Source: Streptomyces sp. S.PB5
GTDB taxonomy: Bacteria > Actinomycetota > Actinomycetes > Streptomycetales > Streptomycetaceae
Length of the DNA stretch: 64,000 bases
Direction: 5' to 3'
Assembly (NCBI RefSeq): GCF_030403745.1
Contig: NZ_JAQMWP010000004.1
Span: 1-64,000 of the forward strand
Shown piece after piece: positions 45,156-53,564 of this stretch; the first letter of the stretch is position 1, and each line of letters opens with the position of its first letter. The translations under genes and the position numbers were made by a program. Below the pieces are notes generated by a model. That model was given only the letters and a program-made list of their open reading frames with translations, did no database searches and was not told the DNA's origin.

Positions 45156-45956
45156 GTGGGTTCGGGGCGGTTGTACGTGGCCGTCGCGGCGGGCGGGTTC
45201 AGACGGTACGCGACCTACCGGGCCGCCACCGCCGCCGGGGTGTTCACCAACACCGTTTTCGGCCTGATCCTCGTCTACACCTACACCGCGCTGTGGGACG
45301 AGCGGCCGCATCTGGGCGGCTACGACCTGGCGCAGGCCGTCACCTATGTGTGGATCGGCCAGTCGCTGTTCAAGACGGTCGCCACCGGCGGCGGAGGTGT
45401 CGAGACCGAGCTGATGGAACGCATCCGCACGGGTGACATCGCGGTCGACCTGTACCGCCCGGCCGACCTCCAACTGTGGTGGCTCGCCGCCGACTTGGGC
45501 CGGGCGGGCTTCGAACTGCTCGGCCGCGGGGTGGTCCCCTTCGTCTTCGGCGCACTGGTCTTCGACCTGGCCCTGCCGACGGAGGTGTCGACGTGGGCCG
45601 CCTTCCTGGTCGCGGTCCTCCTCGCGATGCTGGTCAGCTTCGCGATCCGGTATCTCGTGGCGCTGAGCGCGTTCTGGCTCCTCGACGGCTCCGGGGTGGC
45701 GCAGATGGTGATGTTCGTCGGCTGGTTCTGCTCGGGCATGATCCTGCCGCTGAACGTCTTCCCGGGCGCGCTCGGCGAGGTCGTACGGGTCCTGCCGTGG
45801 TCCTCGCTGCTCCAGGCGCCCGCGGATGTGCTGATGGGACACGCCGATCCGCTCGGCACGTACGCCTTCCAGGCGATGTGGGCGGTGCTGCTGCTGGCGG
45901 CGGGGCGGGCGGTGCAGGGGGCGGCTACGCGGCGGGTGGTGGTGCAGGGTGGCTGA
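45156..45956 (+). CDS. ABC-2 exporter permease, first subunit (DUF990 family)
   Basis: A 266-residue membrane protein of the ABC2_membrane_6 type: about six helices, with YRAATAAGVFTNTVFGLILVYTY near the N-terminus and DGSGVAQMVMFVGWFCSGMILPLNVFPGAL near the end. It forms a three-gene exporter with the next permease and ATPase. The GTG at 45156 follows GAGGAGGG by 7 bases. Its stop overlaps the next start by 8 bases. Substrate unknown. Confidence 0.88.
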   Translation: MGSGRLYVAVAAGGFRRYATYRAATAAGVFTNTVFGLILVYTYTALWDERPHLGGYDLAQAVTYVWIGQSLFKTVATGGGGVETELMERIRTGDIAVDLYRPADLQLWWLAADLGRAGFELLGRGVVPFVFGALVFDLALPTEVSTWAAFLVAVLLAMLVSFAIRYLVALSAFWLLDGSGVAQMVMFVGWFCSGMILPLNVFPGALGEVVRVLPWSSLLQAPADVLMGHADPLGTYAFQAMWAVLLLAAGRAVQGAATRRVVVQGG

Positions 45957-46827
45957 GTCGATCGAGGCGATCGAGGCGAGCAAGGTGGCCGAGGAGGTGG
46001 GGCGCGGGGCGGGGATCGGCAGGGTTGTCGAGGGGTTCCGTGCCTACCGCATGATCTCCGCGATGTGGATCCGCTCCACGATGACGTACCGCTTCTCCTT
46101 CTTCATGACCACGCTCGGAAACTTCACGGCGACCTCGCTGGACTTCGTCGCGATCATGCTGATGTTCTCGCGCGTCGACGGGCTCGGCGGCTACGGCCTG
46201 CCCCAAGTCGCCTTCCTGTACGGCCTGTCCAGCGTCGCGTTCGGTCTCGCCGATCTCACGCTGGGCTCGATGGAGAAGCTCGGACGCCGGGTGCGCGACG
46301 GCACGCTCGACACGCTGCTGGTGCGGCCCGCGCCGGTGCTGGCGCAGATGGCGGCGGACCAGTTCGGGCTGCGCCGTCTCGGCCGGATCACCCAGGGCGT
46401 GCTGGTGCTGGGGTACGCGCTGGCCACCGTCGACATCGACTGGACCCCGGCGAAGCTGCTGCTGATGCCGGTGATGATCGTCAGCGGCGCCGGGATCTTC
46501 GGCGCGGTGTTCATCGCGGGCGCGGCCTTCCAGTTCGTGGCGAAGGATGCCTCCGAGGTGCAGAACGCGTTCACCTACGGCGGTACGACGATGCTGCAGT
46601 ACCCGCCGACGGTGTTCGCGACGGAGATGGTGCGCGGGGTGACGTTCGTCCTGCCGCTGGCCTTCGTCAACTGGCTGCCCGCGACCTATGTGCTGGGACT
46701 GCCGATCCCGCTCGGGCTGCCGCAGTGGGTGGCGTTCCTGCCGCCGCTGGTGGCCGCGGGGTGCTGTGCGGCGGCGGGGGCGGCCTGGCGGGCGGGGCTT
46801 CGCTCGTATCAGAGCACGGGGAGCTGA
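45949..46827 (+). CDS. ABC-2 exporter permease, second subunit (DUF990 family)
   Basis: A 292-residue permease with about six helices and a 30-residue cytoplasmic start (MAESIEAIEASKVAEEVGRG). SMEKLGRRVRDGTLDTLLVRPAPVLAQM is a coupling-helix segment typical of this family, and ATEMVRGVTFVLPLAFVNWLPATYVLG is the conserved C-terminal region. It should pair with the previous gene product as a heterodimer. The GTG overlaps the previous gene. Confidence 0.9.
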   Translation: MAESIEAIEASKVAEEVGRGAGIGRVVEGFRAYRMISAMWIRSTMTYRFSFFMTTLGNFTATSLDFVAIMLMFSRVDGLGGYGLPQVAFLYGLSSVAFGLADLTLGSMEKLGRRVRDGTLDTLLVRPAPVLAQMAADQFGLRRLGRITQGVLVLGYALATVDIDWTPAKLLLMPVMIVSGAGIFGAVFIAGAAFQFVAKDASEVQNAFTYGGTTMLQYPPTVFATEMVRGVTFVLPLAFVNWLPATYVLGLPIPLGLPQWVAFLPPLVAAGCCAAAGAAWRAGLRSYQSTGS

Positions 46828-46887
46828 GGGGCATGGTGGCTGAGGGACACGGCAGGGGTCTGGGAGCTGAGGGGCACGGTAGGGGTC
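46818..46887. repeat. Imperfect tandem repeat between permease and ATPase genes
   Basis: About three degenerate units built on GAGCTGAGGGGCAYGG (at about 46818, 46838 and 46866), each followed by GGTGG or AGGGG. Purine-rich; it also supplies the ATPase ribosome-binding site. Confidence 0.55.
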
Positions 46888-47856
46888 ATGGCTGACGGAT
46901 TCATCGAGCTCGACCGCGTCGAGAAGGTCTTCGACGTGCGCAAGAAGACCGGATTCATGAAGCGGGAGCGGCGGCAGGTGCGGGCCGTCGACTCGATCTC
47001 CTTCAGCGTGGCCCGCGGCGAGATGGTCGGCTACATCGGGCCCAACGGCGCCGGCAAGTCCACCACGATCAAGATGCTCACCGGCATCCTCACCCCGAGC
47101 GGCGGCCGGCTGCGGGTGGCGGGCATCGACCCGTCCCGCGAACGCGGCCGGCTCGCGCACCGGATCGGGGTGGTGTTTGGGCAGCGGACCACGCTGTGGT
47201 GGGACTTGCCGCTCATCGACTCGTACCGGCTGATGCACCGCATGTACCGCATCCCCGACGCCCGTTACCGCGAGAACCTCGACCGCTGCGTCGAACTCCT
47301 GGAACTCTCCGACCTGTTGGACGTCCCGGTCCGTCAACTCTCCCTCGGGCAGCGGATGCGGGGCGACATCGCGGCGGCCCTGCTGCACGACCCCGAGGTG
47401 CTGTACCTCGACGAGCCGACGATCGGGCTCGACGTCATCTCCAAGGCCAAGGTGCGGGGATTCCTGCGGGAGTTGAACGCCGAGAGCGGTACGACGGTGC
47501 TGCTGACCACCCATGACCTCCAGGACATCGAGCAGCTCTGCTCCCGGGTGATGGTCATCGACCACGGGCGTCTGATGTACGACGGTCCGCTCGCCGGGCT
47601 CCACGAGGCGGGGGAGAGCGAGCGGACGCTGGTGGTCGACCTGGAGCGGGAGCTCCCGCCGATCGAGGTGGGCCCTGCGGCACGGGTGGTGAAGGTGGAA
47701 GGGCCGCGGCAGTGGCTGGCGTTCCCTGCGGGGGAGTCCGCGGCGCCGTTGGTGGCGCGGATCGCGGCGGAGTATCCGTTGGTGGATCTGTCGGTGCGGG
47801 AGCCGGATATCGAGATGGTGATCGCCAAGATGTATGCAGACAGAGCGACTGCATAG
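46888..47856 (+). CDS. ABC exporter ATP-binding protein (NatA-like)
   Basis: A 322-residue ATPase with Walker A GPNGAGKSTTIKML (about residue 52), signature LSLGQRMRGDIAAALL (about 150) and Walker B VLYLDEPTIGLDV. It belongs with the two DUF990-type permeases upstream (COG4586-type ATPase). The C-terminal 80 residues after GRLMYDGPLAGL form a small extra domain. Such exporters are linked to unknown lipophilic or peptide substrates; no cargo gene is adjacent. Confidence 0.92.
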   Translation: MADGFIELDRVEKVFDVRKKTGFMKRERRQVRAVDSISFSVARGEMVGYIGPNGAGKSTTIKMLTGILTPSGGRLRVAGIDPSRERGRLAHRIGVVFGQRTTLWWDLPLIDSYRLMHRMYRIPDARYRENLDRCVELLELSDLLDVPVRQLSLGQRMRGDIAAALLHDPEVLYLDEPTIGLDVISKAKVRGFLRELNAESGTTVLLTTHDLQDIEQLCSRVMVIDHGRLMYDGPLAGLHEAGESERTLVVDLERELPPIEVGPAARVVKVEGPRQWLAFPAGESAAPLVARIAAEYPLVDLSVREPDIEMVIAKMYADRATA

Positions 47857-47889
47857 TGCGGATGGGTGGGAACTCGTAGGCTTCTGTGT

Positions 47890-48693
47890 ATGACCGACGA
47901 ACTCCCTGAACTTCGTGCCTCAGATGCCGATCGTGAGCGAGTCGCCGAGATCCTGCGGGACGCCCTCGCGGAGGGCCGTCTCGACATGGAGGAGTTCGAG
48001 GAACGGCTGGACGCGACGTACAAGGCGCGGACGTACGGGGAACTGACGCCGATCACCCGCGACCTGCCGACGGCGCCGGGCGCCGGGCCTGCCGTCAACC
48101 TCGTCAAGGAGCCGGTGGCCGACGGGAGTTGGGCCTCCCGGATCACCGGTGGCGAGGGGTCGTCGACCTGGGCCGTCGCCGTGATGTCGGGGTTTCAGCG
48201 CAAGGGGCGCTGGACCGTGCCGAAGCGGTTCAACTGCTTTGCGTTCTGGGGCGGCGGGGAGATCGATCTGCGCGAGGCGAACTTCGCGGACCGTGAGGTC
48301 GAGATCAACTGCGTCGCGATCATGGGCGGGGTGAATGTGATCGTGCCGCCGGGGGTCGAGGTCGTGGTGCGCGGGATCGGGATCATGGGCGGGTTCGACC
48401 AGCGCGAGGACGGGGTGCTGGGGGATCCGGGGGCGCCGCGGGTGGTCGTCACCGGGTTCGCCTTCTGGGGCGGGGTCGGGATCGAGCGGAAGCTGACGAA
48501 GGCGGAGCGGCAGCGGCTTCGGGCGGAGCGCAGGCAGGAGAAGCTGGACCGTAAGTCGTCCATGCGGGAGTTGCACGAGTCGTTCCGTGAGGACGTGCAG
48601 GATGCGCATCGGCGGCTGCTGGAGGGGCATCGGGATCTGATGCGGGACCGGCATGACGGGCGGGATCGTCGGGATCGGCACGACGAGTACTGA
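47890..48693 (+). CDS. DUF1707 protein with LiaF-like domain
   Basis: A 267-residue protein. DUF1707 at the N-terminus (LRASDADRERVAEILRDALAEGRLDMEEFEERL, residues about 8-42) is followed by a beta-rich LiaF/DUF2154-like domain (FNCFAFWGGGEIDLREANF, VEINCVAIMGGVNVIVPPGVEV) and a highly charged Arg/Asp-rich tail. No membrane segment is seen. LiaF-type domains are linked to envelope-stress signalling. TAGGCT lies 7 bases before the ATG, fitting a leaderless mRNA. A repeat element follows the stop. Confidence 0.88.
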   Translation: MTDELPELRASDADRERVAEILRDALAEGRLDMEEFEERLDATYKARTYGELTPITRDLPTAPGAGPAVNLVKEPVADGSWASRITGGEGSSTWAVAVMSGFQRKGRWTVPKRFNCFAFWGGGEIDLREANFADREVEINCVAIMGGVNVIVPPGVEVVVRGIGIMGGFDQREDGVLGDPGAPRVVVTGFAFWGGVGIERKLTKAERQRLRAERRQEKLDRKSSMRELHESFREDVQDAHRRLLEGHRDLMRDRHDGRDRRDRHDEY

Positions 48694-48744
48694 GGCGGGG
48701 CGGCGTGGGGGGCTGGGGCCGGGTGGGTCGCGCGGCCCGGCGCC

Positions 48745-48818
48745 GGCGGGGTGCCTCCCCCAGAGGGGGGACCCCCAGCGCCCACCCGTGCCGCCCCTAG
48801 CGGCACGCCTGTCCGCAG
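48745..48818. repeat. Intergenic repeat, copy B
   Basis: Second copy of the 73-74-base element at 5240-5312, same orientation, one extra G in the central run and about five substitutions. It sits between the convergent DUF1707 and SGNH genes and probably terminates transcription. Confidence 0.75.
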
Positions 48819-48837
48819 ACTGCTCGGCTGAGGCCGA

Positions 48838-50172
48838 TCACAGCTCCGCCGGGGCCGAGCCCTTCAAGTCCTCCAGGTTCAGCGCTTCCCCCATCTGTGC
48901 GTACCCCTTGTCGCTCGGGTGCAGATGGTCGCCCGAGTCGTAGTCCGACCGCAGCCTTCTCGGGTTGTACGGGTCTCTGATCGCCTTGTCGAAGTCGGCG
49001 ACCGCGTCGTACACGTGCCCGTCGCGGATCGTCGCGTTGATCTGCTGGCGGACGTCCTCGCGGGCGTCGGTGTAGCCCCGGTGGCCCTGGAAGGGCATCA
49101 GGGTGGCGCCGATGACCTTGATGCCGCGGGCGTGGGCCTGGCGGACCATGGTGCGCAGGCCGTCGAGGATCTGGTCGGGGTCGGCGAGGGCGGGGTTGCG
49201 GAGGATGTCGTTGACGCCGAGGTCGATGACGACGACCTTGACGTTGGGGCGGCCGAGCACGTCCCGTGCGAAGCGGTCGAGGCCGCTCGGGTTCTCGGCG
49301 GGGCGCCCGAGGCCGCTGGTGAGGACGCGGTTGCCGCTGATGCCCTGGTTGACGACGCTGTAGCGGGGCAGGTCGGCGCCGGACTCGATCGCGCTGCGCA
49401 GCCGGTCCGAAAGGACGTCGGTCCAGCGGCGGTTGGCGCCCTCGGTGGAGGTGATGCCGTCGGTGAGCGAGTCGCCGAGGACGACGACCGTGCCGTCGGC
49501 CTCGTTGCTCAGCACGTCCAGGGCGGTGAGGTAGCGCCAGGAGGGGGTTTCCTCCGTGTACGCCGTCCCCGTCACGTCCTCGGTGAGGTCCCCGTCGGCG
49601 AGGTACGAGACCTGGCGGGCGTGCCGGTGGTAGGTGACCGGCCCCGACCGGGTGGGGGAGTAGGTGGTGACGAGGACGTCACTGCCGTACGCGATCGTGA
49701 CGCGTACCGCGTCGCTCGTCACCTGGCCGCCCGCGGGGATCACGACTGTCGTGTTGCCGCCGAAGGTGAGGCGCCGCATGGTGTCGGCGGCCGCCGCGGC
49801 CGTGTCCTTCGCCGCGGCGAGGGCGATCGACGCATGGGTGACGGTCAGCGGCGACTGGCCGTAGAGGTTGGACAGCGTGACGCGGGCACTCGTACCTCCG
49901 GCGGAGGCGTGCACGATGTTGCGCACGGAGCGGCCCGCCATGCCCTCGGTCTCCGTCCTGGGCTCGGCGGCCGCAGGGGAGGTGGACCAGGCGCCGACCC
50001 AGGTGCCGGTGGAGGCGGGGGCGGCGGAGTTGTGCGGGGCGGGCCCCTGGACGACGGTGTTCCGCCGGCCGCTGCCGTCGTCGGCGGCGACACCGACGTA
50101 CAGGGCGGCGGAGAGCGCCACGATCAGGGCGACGATCCCCGAAAGCAGGGCACAACCACGCTGCCTGGTCAT
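48838..50172 (-). CDS. Secreted SGNH/GDSL hydrolase
   Basis: A 444-residue esterase or lipase with a signal peptide or anchor (GCALLSGIVALIVALSAALYVGVA). The GDSL block is VVVLGDSLTDGI (about residue 240), with Gly in block II and Asn in VIDLGVNDIL, and the Asp-x-x-His pair in SGDHLHPSDKGY near the C-terminus. The first ~200 residues form a beta-rich domain as in rhamnogalacturonan-acetylesterase-like Streptomyces proteins. It is divergent from the DUF445 gene. Substrate unknown. Confidence 0.9.
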   Translation of the reverse strand: MTRQRGCALLSGIVALIVALSAALYVGVAADDGSGRRNTVVQGPAPHNSAAPASTGTWVGAWSTSPAAAEPRTETEGMAGRSVRNIVHASAGGTSARVTLSNLYGQSPLTVTHASIALAAAKDTAAAAADTMRRLTFGGNTTVVIPAGGQVTSDAVRVTIAYGSDVLVTTYSPTRSGPVTYHRHARQVSYLADGDLTEDVTGTAYTEETPSWRYLTALDVLSNEADGTVVVLGDSLTDGITSTEGANRRWTDVLSDRLRSAIESGADLPRYSVVNQGISGNRVLTSGLGRPAENPSGLDRFARDVLGRPNVKVVVIDLGVNDILRNPALADPDQILDGLRTMVRQAHARGIKVIGATLMPFQGHRGYTDAREDVRQQINATIRDGHVYDAVADFDKAIRDPYNPRRLRSDYDSGDHLHPSDKGYAQMGEALNLEDLKGSAPAEL

Positions 50173-50220
50173 GCGGTGCGGTTCTCCTCGGGCGGACGGG
50201 AGCCCGGGGCTCCGATGTGA

Positions 50221-50246
50221 TCATCTCATGATGCGTCATGAGATGA
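50221..50246. promoter_or_regulatory. 11-bp-arm inverted repeat between divergent genes
   Basis: TCATCTCATGA-tgcg-TCATGAGATGA, perfect arms with a 4-base spacer, 48 bases upstream of the SGNH start. Likely an operator or cruciform-like element. Confidence 0.5.
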
Positions 50247-50271
50247 GGGGGAGTTGACCGGCCCCCCTGCC

Positions 50272-50332
50272 GTCGAGCACGTCGAACACGTCGATCACGG
50301 CGATCACGTCGAACATGTCGATCACGTCGACC
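50272..50332. repeat. 9-bp tandem repeat (GTCGAWCAC), 6.8 copies
   Basis: Units GTCGAGCAC, GTCGAACAC, GTCGATCAC, GGCGATCAC, GTCGAACAT, GTCGATCAC and GTCGACC follow each other without gap, ending 54 bases before the DUF445 start. They could be multiple binding sites or a variable-number repeat. Confidence 0.85.
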
Positions 50333-50385
50333 TGACAGACGCCGGGAACTCCTGTTCCGTTCCGGGAGTCGGTCAGGAAGGGACA

Positions 50386-51762
50386 ATGTGTGTAAGGGAT
50401 CACGAACGGGTGGAGTGGATGGAACACACGAAACCAGGCGAATCGGATACCACTGACGTGGAGCAGCATGCCCGCCCGGCCGCCAGGGTTAACCGTGCGA
50501 TGACCGCGTTCAGCGCAGCGGACGAGGAGAAGCAGCGCGGCGTACGCCGGATGAAGCTCACGGCGGCCGGGCTGCTGCTGTTCGTGGCGGTGGTGTACGT
50601 CCTCGCCAAGTGGGCCTCGCACGAGGGCGCGGGCGCGTGGACGGGCTATGTCGCCGCGGCCGCGGAGGCCGGCATGGTCGGCGCGCTGGCCGACTGGTTC
50701 GCGGTGACGGCCCTGTTCCGGCGGCCGCTCGGCCTGCCCATCCCGCACACGGCGATCATCCCGACCAAGAAGGACCAGTTGGGCGTCTCGCTGGGCGAGT
50801 TCGTCGGGGAGAACTTCCTCTCCGAGGACGTCGTACGGCAGCGGCTGCGGGCGGTCGGCATCGGCAGCCGGCTGGGTGCGTGGCTGGCGGAACCCGAGCA
50901 CGCCGACCGGGTGACGGCCGAGCTGTCGGCCGCCCTGCGCGGCGCGCTGACCGTGCTGCGTGACTCCGATGTGCAGGCGGTGGTCGGGGAGGCGATCACC
51001 CGTCGGGCCGACGCGCAGGAGATCGCGCCGGGCATCGGGAAGATGCTGGAGAAGGTCGTCGCGGACGGCGGACACAAGCGGGTCGTGGACCTGGTCGTGA
51101 CGCGGGCGCACGACTGGCTGGTCCTGCACGACGAGCAGGTCATGGGCGCAGTCCAGGGCGGTGCACCCGGATGGACCCCGCGGTTCGTGGACAAGCGGGT
51201 CGGCGAGCGCGTCTACAAGGAGCTGCTGCGGTTCGTGACGGAGATGCGGGACATGCCCTCGCACCCGGCCCGAGGCGCGCTCGACCGCTTCCTGACCGAC
51301 TTCGCCTCCGACCTCCAGTCCGACACCGACACACGCGCGCGGGTCGAGCGGCTCAAGGGCGAGGTGCTCGGGCGCGGCGAGGTCCAGGACCTGATCGCGT
51401 CCGCCTGGACCGCCGTACGGTCGATGATCGTGGCCGCGGCCGAGGACGAGCGCAGTGAGCTGCGGCTGCGGGTGCGGGCGTCGCTGCTGTCGCTGGGGGC
51501 GCGGATGGCGGTCGAGCCCCGGCTGCAGGCCAAGGTGGACGGCTGGGTCGAGGGCGCGGCGGTGTACGTGGTGACGACGTACCGCCGCGAGGTCACCTCG
51601 CTGATCACGGACACGGTGGCGAGCTGGGACGCCGAGCACACCACGAAGAAGATCGAGGCGAACATCGGGCGGGACCTGCAGTTCATCCGGATCAACGGCA
51701 CGGTGGTGGGCTCGCTCGCGGGGCTGCTGATCTACACGCTGTCGCGGGCGCTGGGGGCGTAG
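50386..51762 (+). CDS. DUF445 family membrane protein
   Basis: A 458-residue protein of the DUF445/YjiN type with a helix near residue 70 (LTAAGLLLFVAVVYVLAKWA), GMVGALADWFAVTALFRRPLG, and a long soluble helical middle ending in a C-terminal membrane segment (VVGSLAGLLIYTLSRALG). The ATG at 50386 has AGGAAGGG with 7-base spacing; the open frame begins earlier, at 50254, but that part is the 9-base repeat array. An internal ATG at 50419 is possible. Function unknown. Confidence 0.87.
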   Translation: MCVRDHERVEWMEHTKPGESDTTDVEQHARPAARVNRAMTAFSAADEEKQRGVRRMKLTAAGLLLFVAVVYVLAKWASHEGAGAWTGYVAAAAEAGMVGALADWFAVTALFRRPLGLPIPHTAIIPTKKDQLGVSLGEFVGENFLSEDVVRQRLRAVGIGSRLGAWLAEPEHADRVTAELSAALRGALTVLRDSDVQAVVGEAITRRADAQEIAPGIGKMLEKVVADGGHKRVVDLVVTRAHDWLVLHDEQVMGAVQGGAPGWTPRFVDKRVGERVYKELLRFVTEMRDMPSHPARGALDRFLTDFASDLQSDTDTRARVERLKGEVLGRGEVQDLIASAWTAVRSMIVAAAEDERSELRLRVRASLLSLGARMAVEPRLQAKVDGWVEGAAVYVVTTYRREVTSLITDTVASWDAEHTTKKIEANIGRDLQFIRINGTVVGSLAGLLIYTLSRALGA

Positions 51763-51792
51763 GCCCCGCCCCTCCTGGGCACCCGGCACGAG

Positions 51793-51828
51793 TTCTCACG
51801 CGTTTTCTCACGCGTTTTCTCACTCGTT
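51793..51828. repeat. Three tandem 12-bp repeats upstream of MFS gene
   Basis: TTCTCACGCGTT twice and TTCTCACTCGTT once, contiguous, 30 bases before the MFS start. They may be operator half-sites or leftover duplication. Confidence 0.8.
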
Positions 51829-51858
51829 CCGGAGTTCCGCTCGATGAGGAGGGAGCCC

Positions 51859-53421
51859 ATGACCACCGCCGAGGCCGAGACCGGCCGGACCGTGACATCG
51901 AACATCCCCGCGCGACTCGACCGTCTCCCATGGTCGCGCTGGCACTGGTCCATCGTCGTCGGACTGGGCACCGTGTGGATCCTCGACGGCCTGGAGGTGA
52001 CGGTCGTCGGCAACATCGCGGGGAGGTTGTCGGAGCCGGGCAGCGGACTGCCGATCACCTCCGGCGAGGTGACCGGCCTCGCGGCGGCGCTGTATGTGGC
52101 GGGGGCGTGCGCGGGGGCACTCTTCTGGGGCCGGCTGACGGACAAATGGGGCCGCAAGAAGCTGTTCATGATCACGCTGGCCGTGTATCTCGCGGCGACG
52201 GCACTCACCGCCGTCTCCTTCTCCACCTGGTGGTTCTTCGCCTTCCGGTTCCTGACCGGGTTCGGGATCGGCGGCGAGTACGCGGCGATCAACTCGGCCA
52301 TCGACGAGCTGATCCCGGCGCAGTACCGGGGCCGGGTCGACCTGATGATCAACGGCAGCTTCTGGCTGGGCGCGGTGGGCGGCTCGCTGCTGTCGATCGT
52401 CGCACTGGACACGTCCGTACTGGCCAAGGACGTGGGCTGGCGCCTGACGTTCGCACTGGGCGCGGTGCTGGCACTGGTGATACTCCTCGTACGACGTCAT
52501 GTACCGGAGAGCCCGAGGTGGCTGCTGATCCACGGCCGCGAGGAGGAGGCGGAACGGATCGTCTCCGGCATCGAACGGCAGGTCGAGGCGGAGCGGGGGG
52601 AGCGGCTGCCGGAGCCGTCGCCGGACGCCGAGCTCACGATCCACCAGCGGCGGAGCGTGACGTTCCTGGAGATCGCCCGGACCGTGTTCTCGAAGTACCG
52701 GCGGCGGGCGGTGCTGGGGTTCGCGCTCTTCATCGGGCAGGCGTTCCTGTACAACGCCATCACCTTCGGCTTCGGCGCGATCCTGACGAAGTTCTACGAC
52801 GTCCCCACGGGCAGTACGGGTTACTACTTCGCGGTGATCGCCATCGGCAACTTCATGGGCCCGCTGCTGCTGGGGAAGCTGTTCGACACGGTCGGGCGGC
52901 GGGTGATGATCTCGTCGACCTATCTGCTGTCCGGGCTGCTGCTCTTCGGCACGGCCTGGCTGTTCGACCGGGGGGCCCTGGACGCGGGGACGCTGACGGC
53001 CTGTTGGTGCGCGGTGCTGTTCTTCGCCTCGGCGGGGGCGTCGAGCGCGTATCTGACGGTGTCGGAGATCTTCCCGATGGAGACCCGGGCCATGTCCATC
53101 GCCTTCTTCTACGCACTGGGCACCGCGGCGGGCGGCATCAGCGGACCGATGCTCTTCGCGGACCTGACCGGGACGGGCCGCGTCGGCGACACCGTGCTCG
53201 CCTTCCAGGTCGGCGCCGCGCTGATGTGCGCGGCGGGACTGGTGGCCGCGGCACTGGCGGTACGGGCGGAACGCCGGTCGCTGGAGGACATCGCCCGGCC
53301 GCTGACTGCGGCGGCTTCGGCGGTGGTGAAGACGGGCGCGGGGACGGGGACGGGGGCGGGTGCGGGGGCGCGTAAGGGGAAGGGGGACGGGTCCGCCGGG
53401 GCTCGGGCGGCTACGGCTTGA
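51859..53421 (+). CDS. MFS transporter, sugar-porter/organic-acid type
   Basis: A 520-residue MFS importer-type protein. GRLTDKWGRKKLFM in loop 2-3, RFLTGFGIGGEYAAINSAIDELIPAQYRGR in helices 4-5, and VPESPRWLL after helix 6 are typical of the sugar-porter/SV2-like and metabolite-symporter groups. The C-terminal tail is low-complexity (Gly/Ala/Lys). The ATG at 51859 lies 3 bases after GGAGGGAG. Substrate cannot be assigned. Confidence 0.9.
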   Translation: MTTAEAETGRTVTSNIPARLDRLPWSRWHWSIVVGLGTVWILDGLEVTVVGNIAGRLSEPGSGLPITSGEVTGLAAALYVAGACAGALFWGRLTDKWGRKKLFMITLAVYLAATALTAVSFSTWWFFAFRFLTGFGIGGEYAAINSAIDELIPAQYRGRVDLMINGSFWLGAVGGSLLSIVALDTSVLAKDVGWRLTFALGAVLALVILLVRRHVPESPRWLLIHGREEEAERIVSGIERQVEAERGERLPEPSPDAELTIHQRRSVTFLEIARTVFSKYRRRAVLGFALFIGQAFLYNAITFGFGAILTKFYDVPTGSTGYYFAVIAIGNFMGPLLLGKLFDTVGRRVMISSTYLLSGLLLFGTAWLFDRGALDAGTLTACWCAVLFFASAGASSAYLTVSEIFPMETRAMSIAFFYALGTAAGGISGPMLFADLTGTGRVGDTVLAFQVGAALMCAAGLVAAALAVRAERRSLEDIARPLTAAASAVVKTGAGTGTGAGAGARKGKGDGSAGARAATA

Positions 53422-53564
53422 GATGGCTTGAGATGGCTTGGGGGCGGTGAGTCGGGCGGGGCGGTGAGGTCGGGCGGGGAGCGGGGAGGCGGCCGTGGGG
53501 TGACCGTCTCCGGCCCCGACCCCGTATCGACTCCGACTCCGTACCGACTCCGCCCCCGTACCGA

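Noticed and set aside
50272..50332. CRISPR-like array
   Set aside because: Contiguous 9-bp units with no spacers; a simple tandem repeat.
50254..50385. Upstream extension of DUF445 through the 9-bp repeat (VEHVEHVDH...)
   Set aside because: The ATG at 50386 has a good Shine-Dalgarno sequence; the extension is repeat translation without family support.
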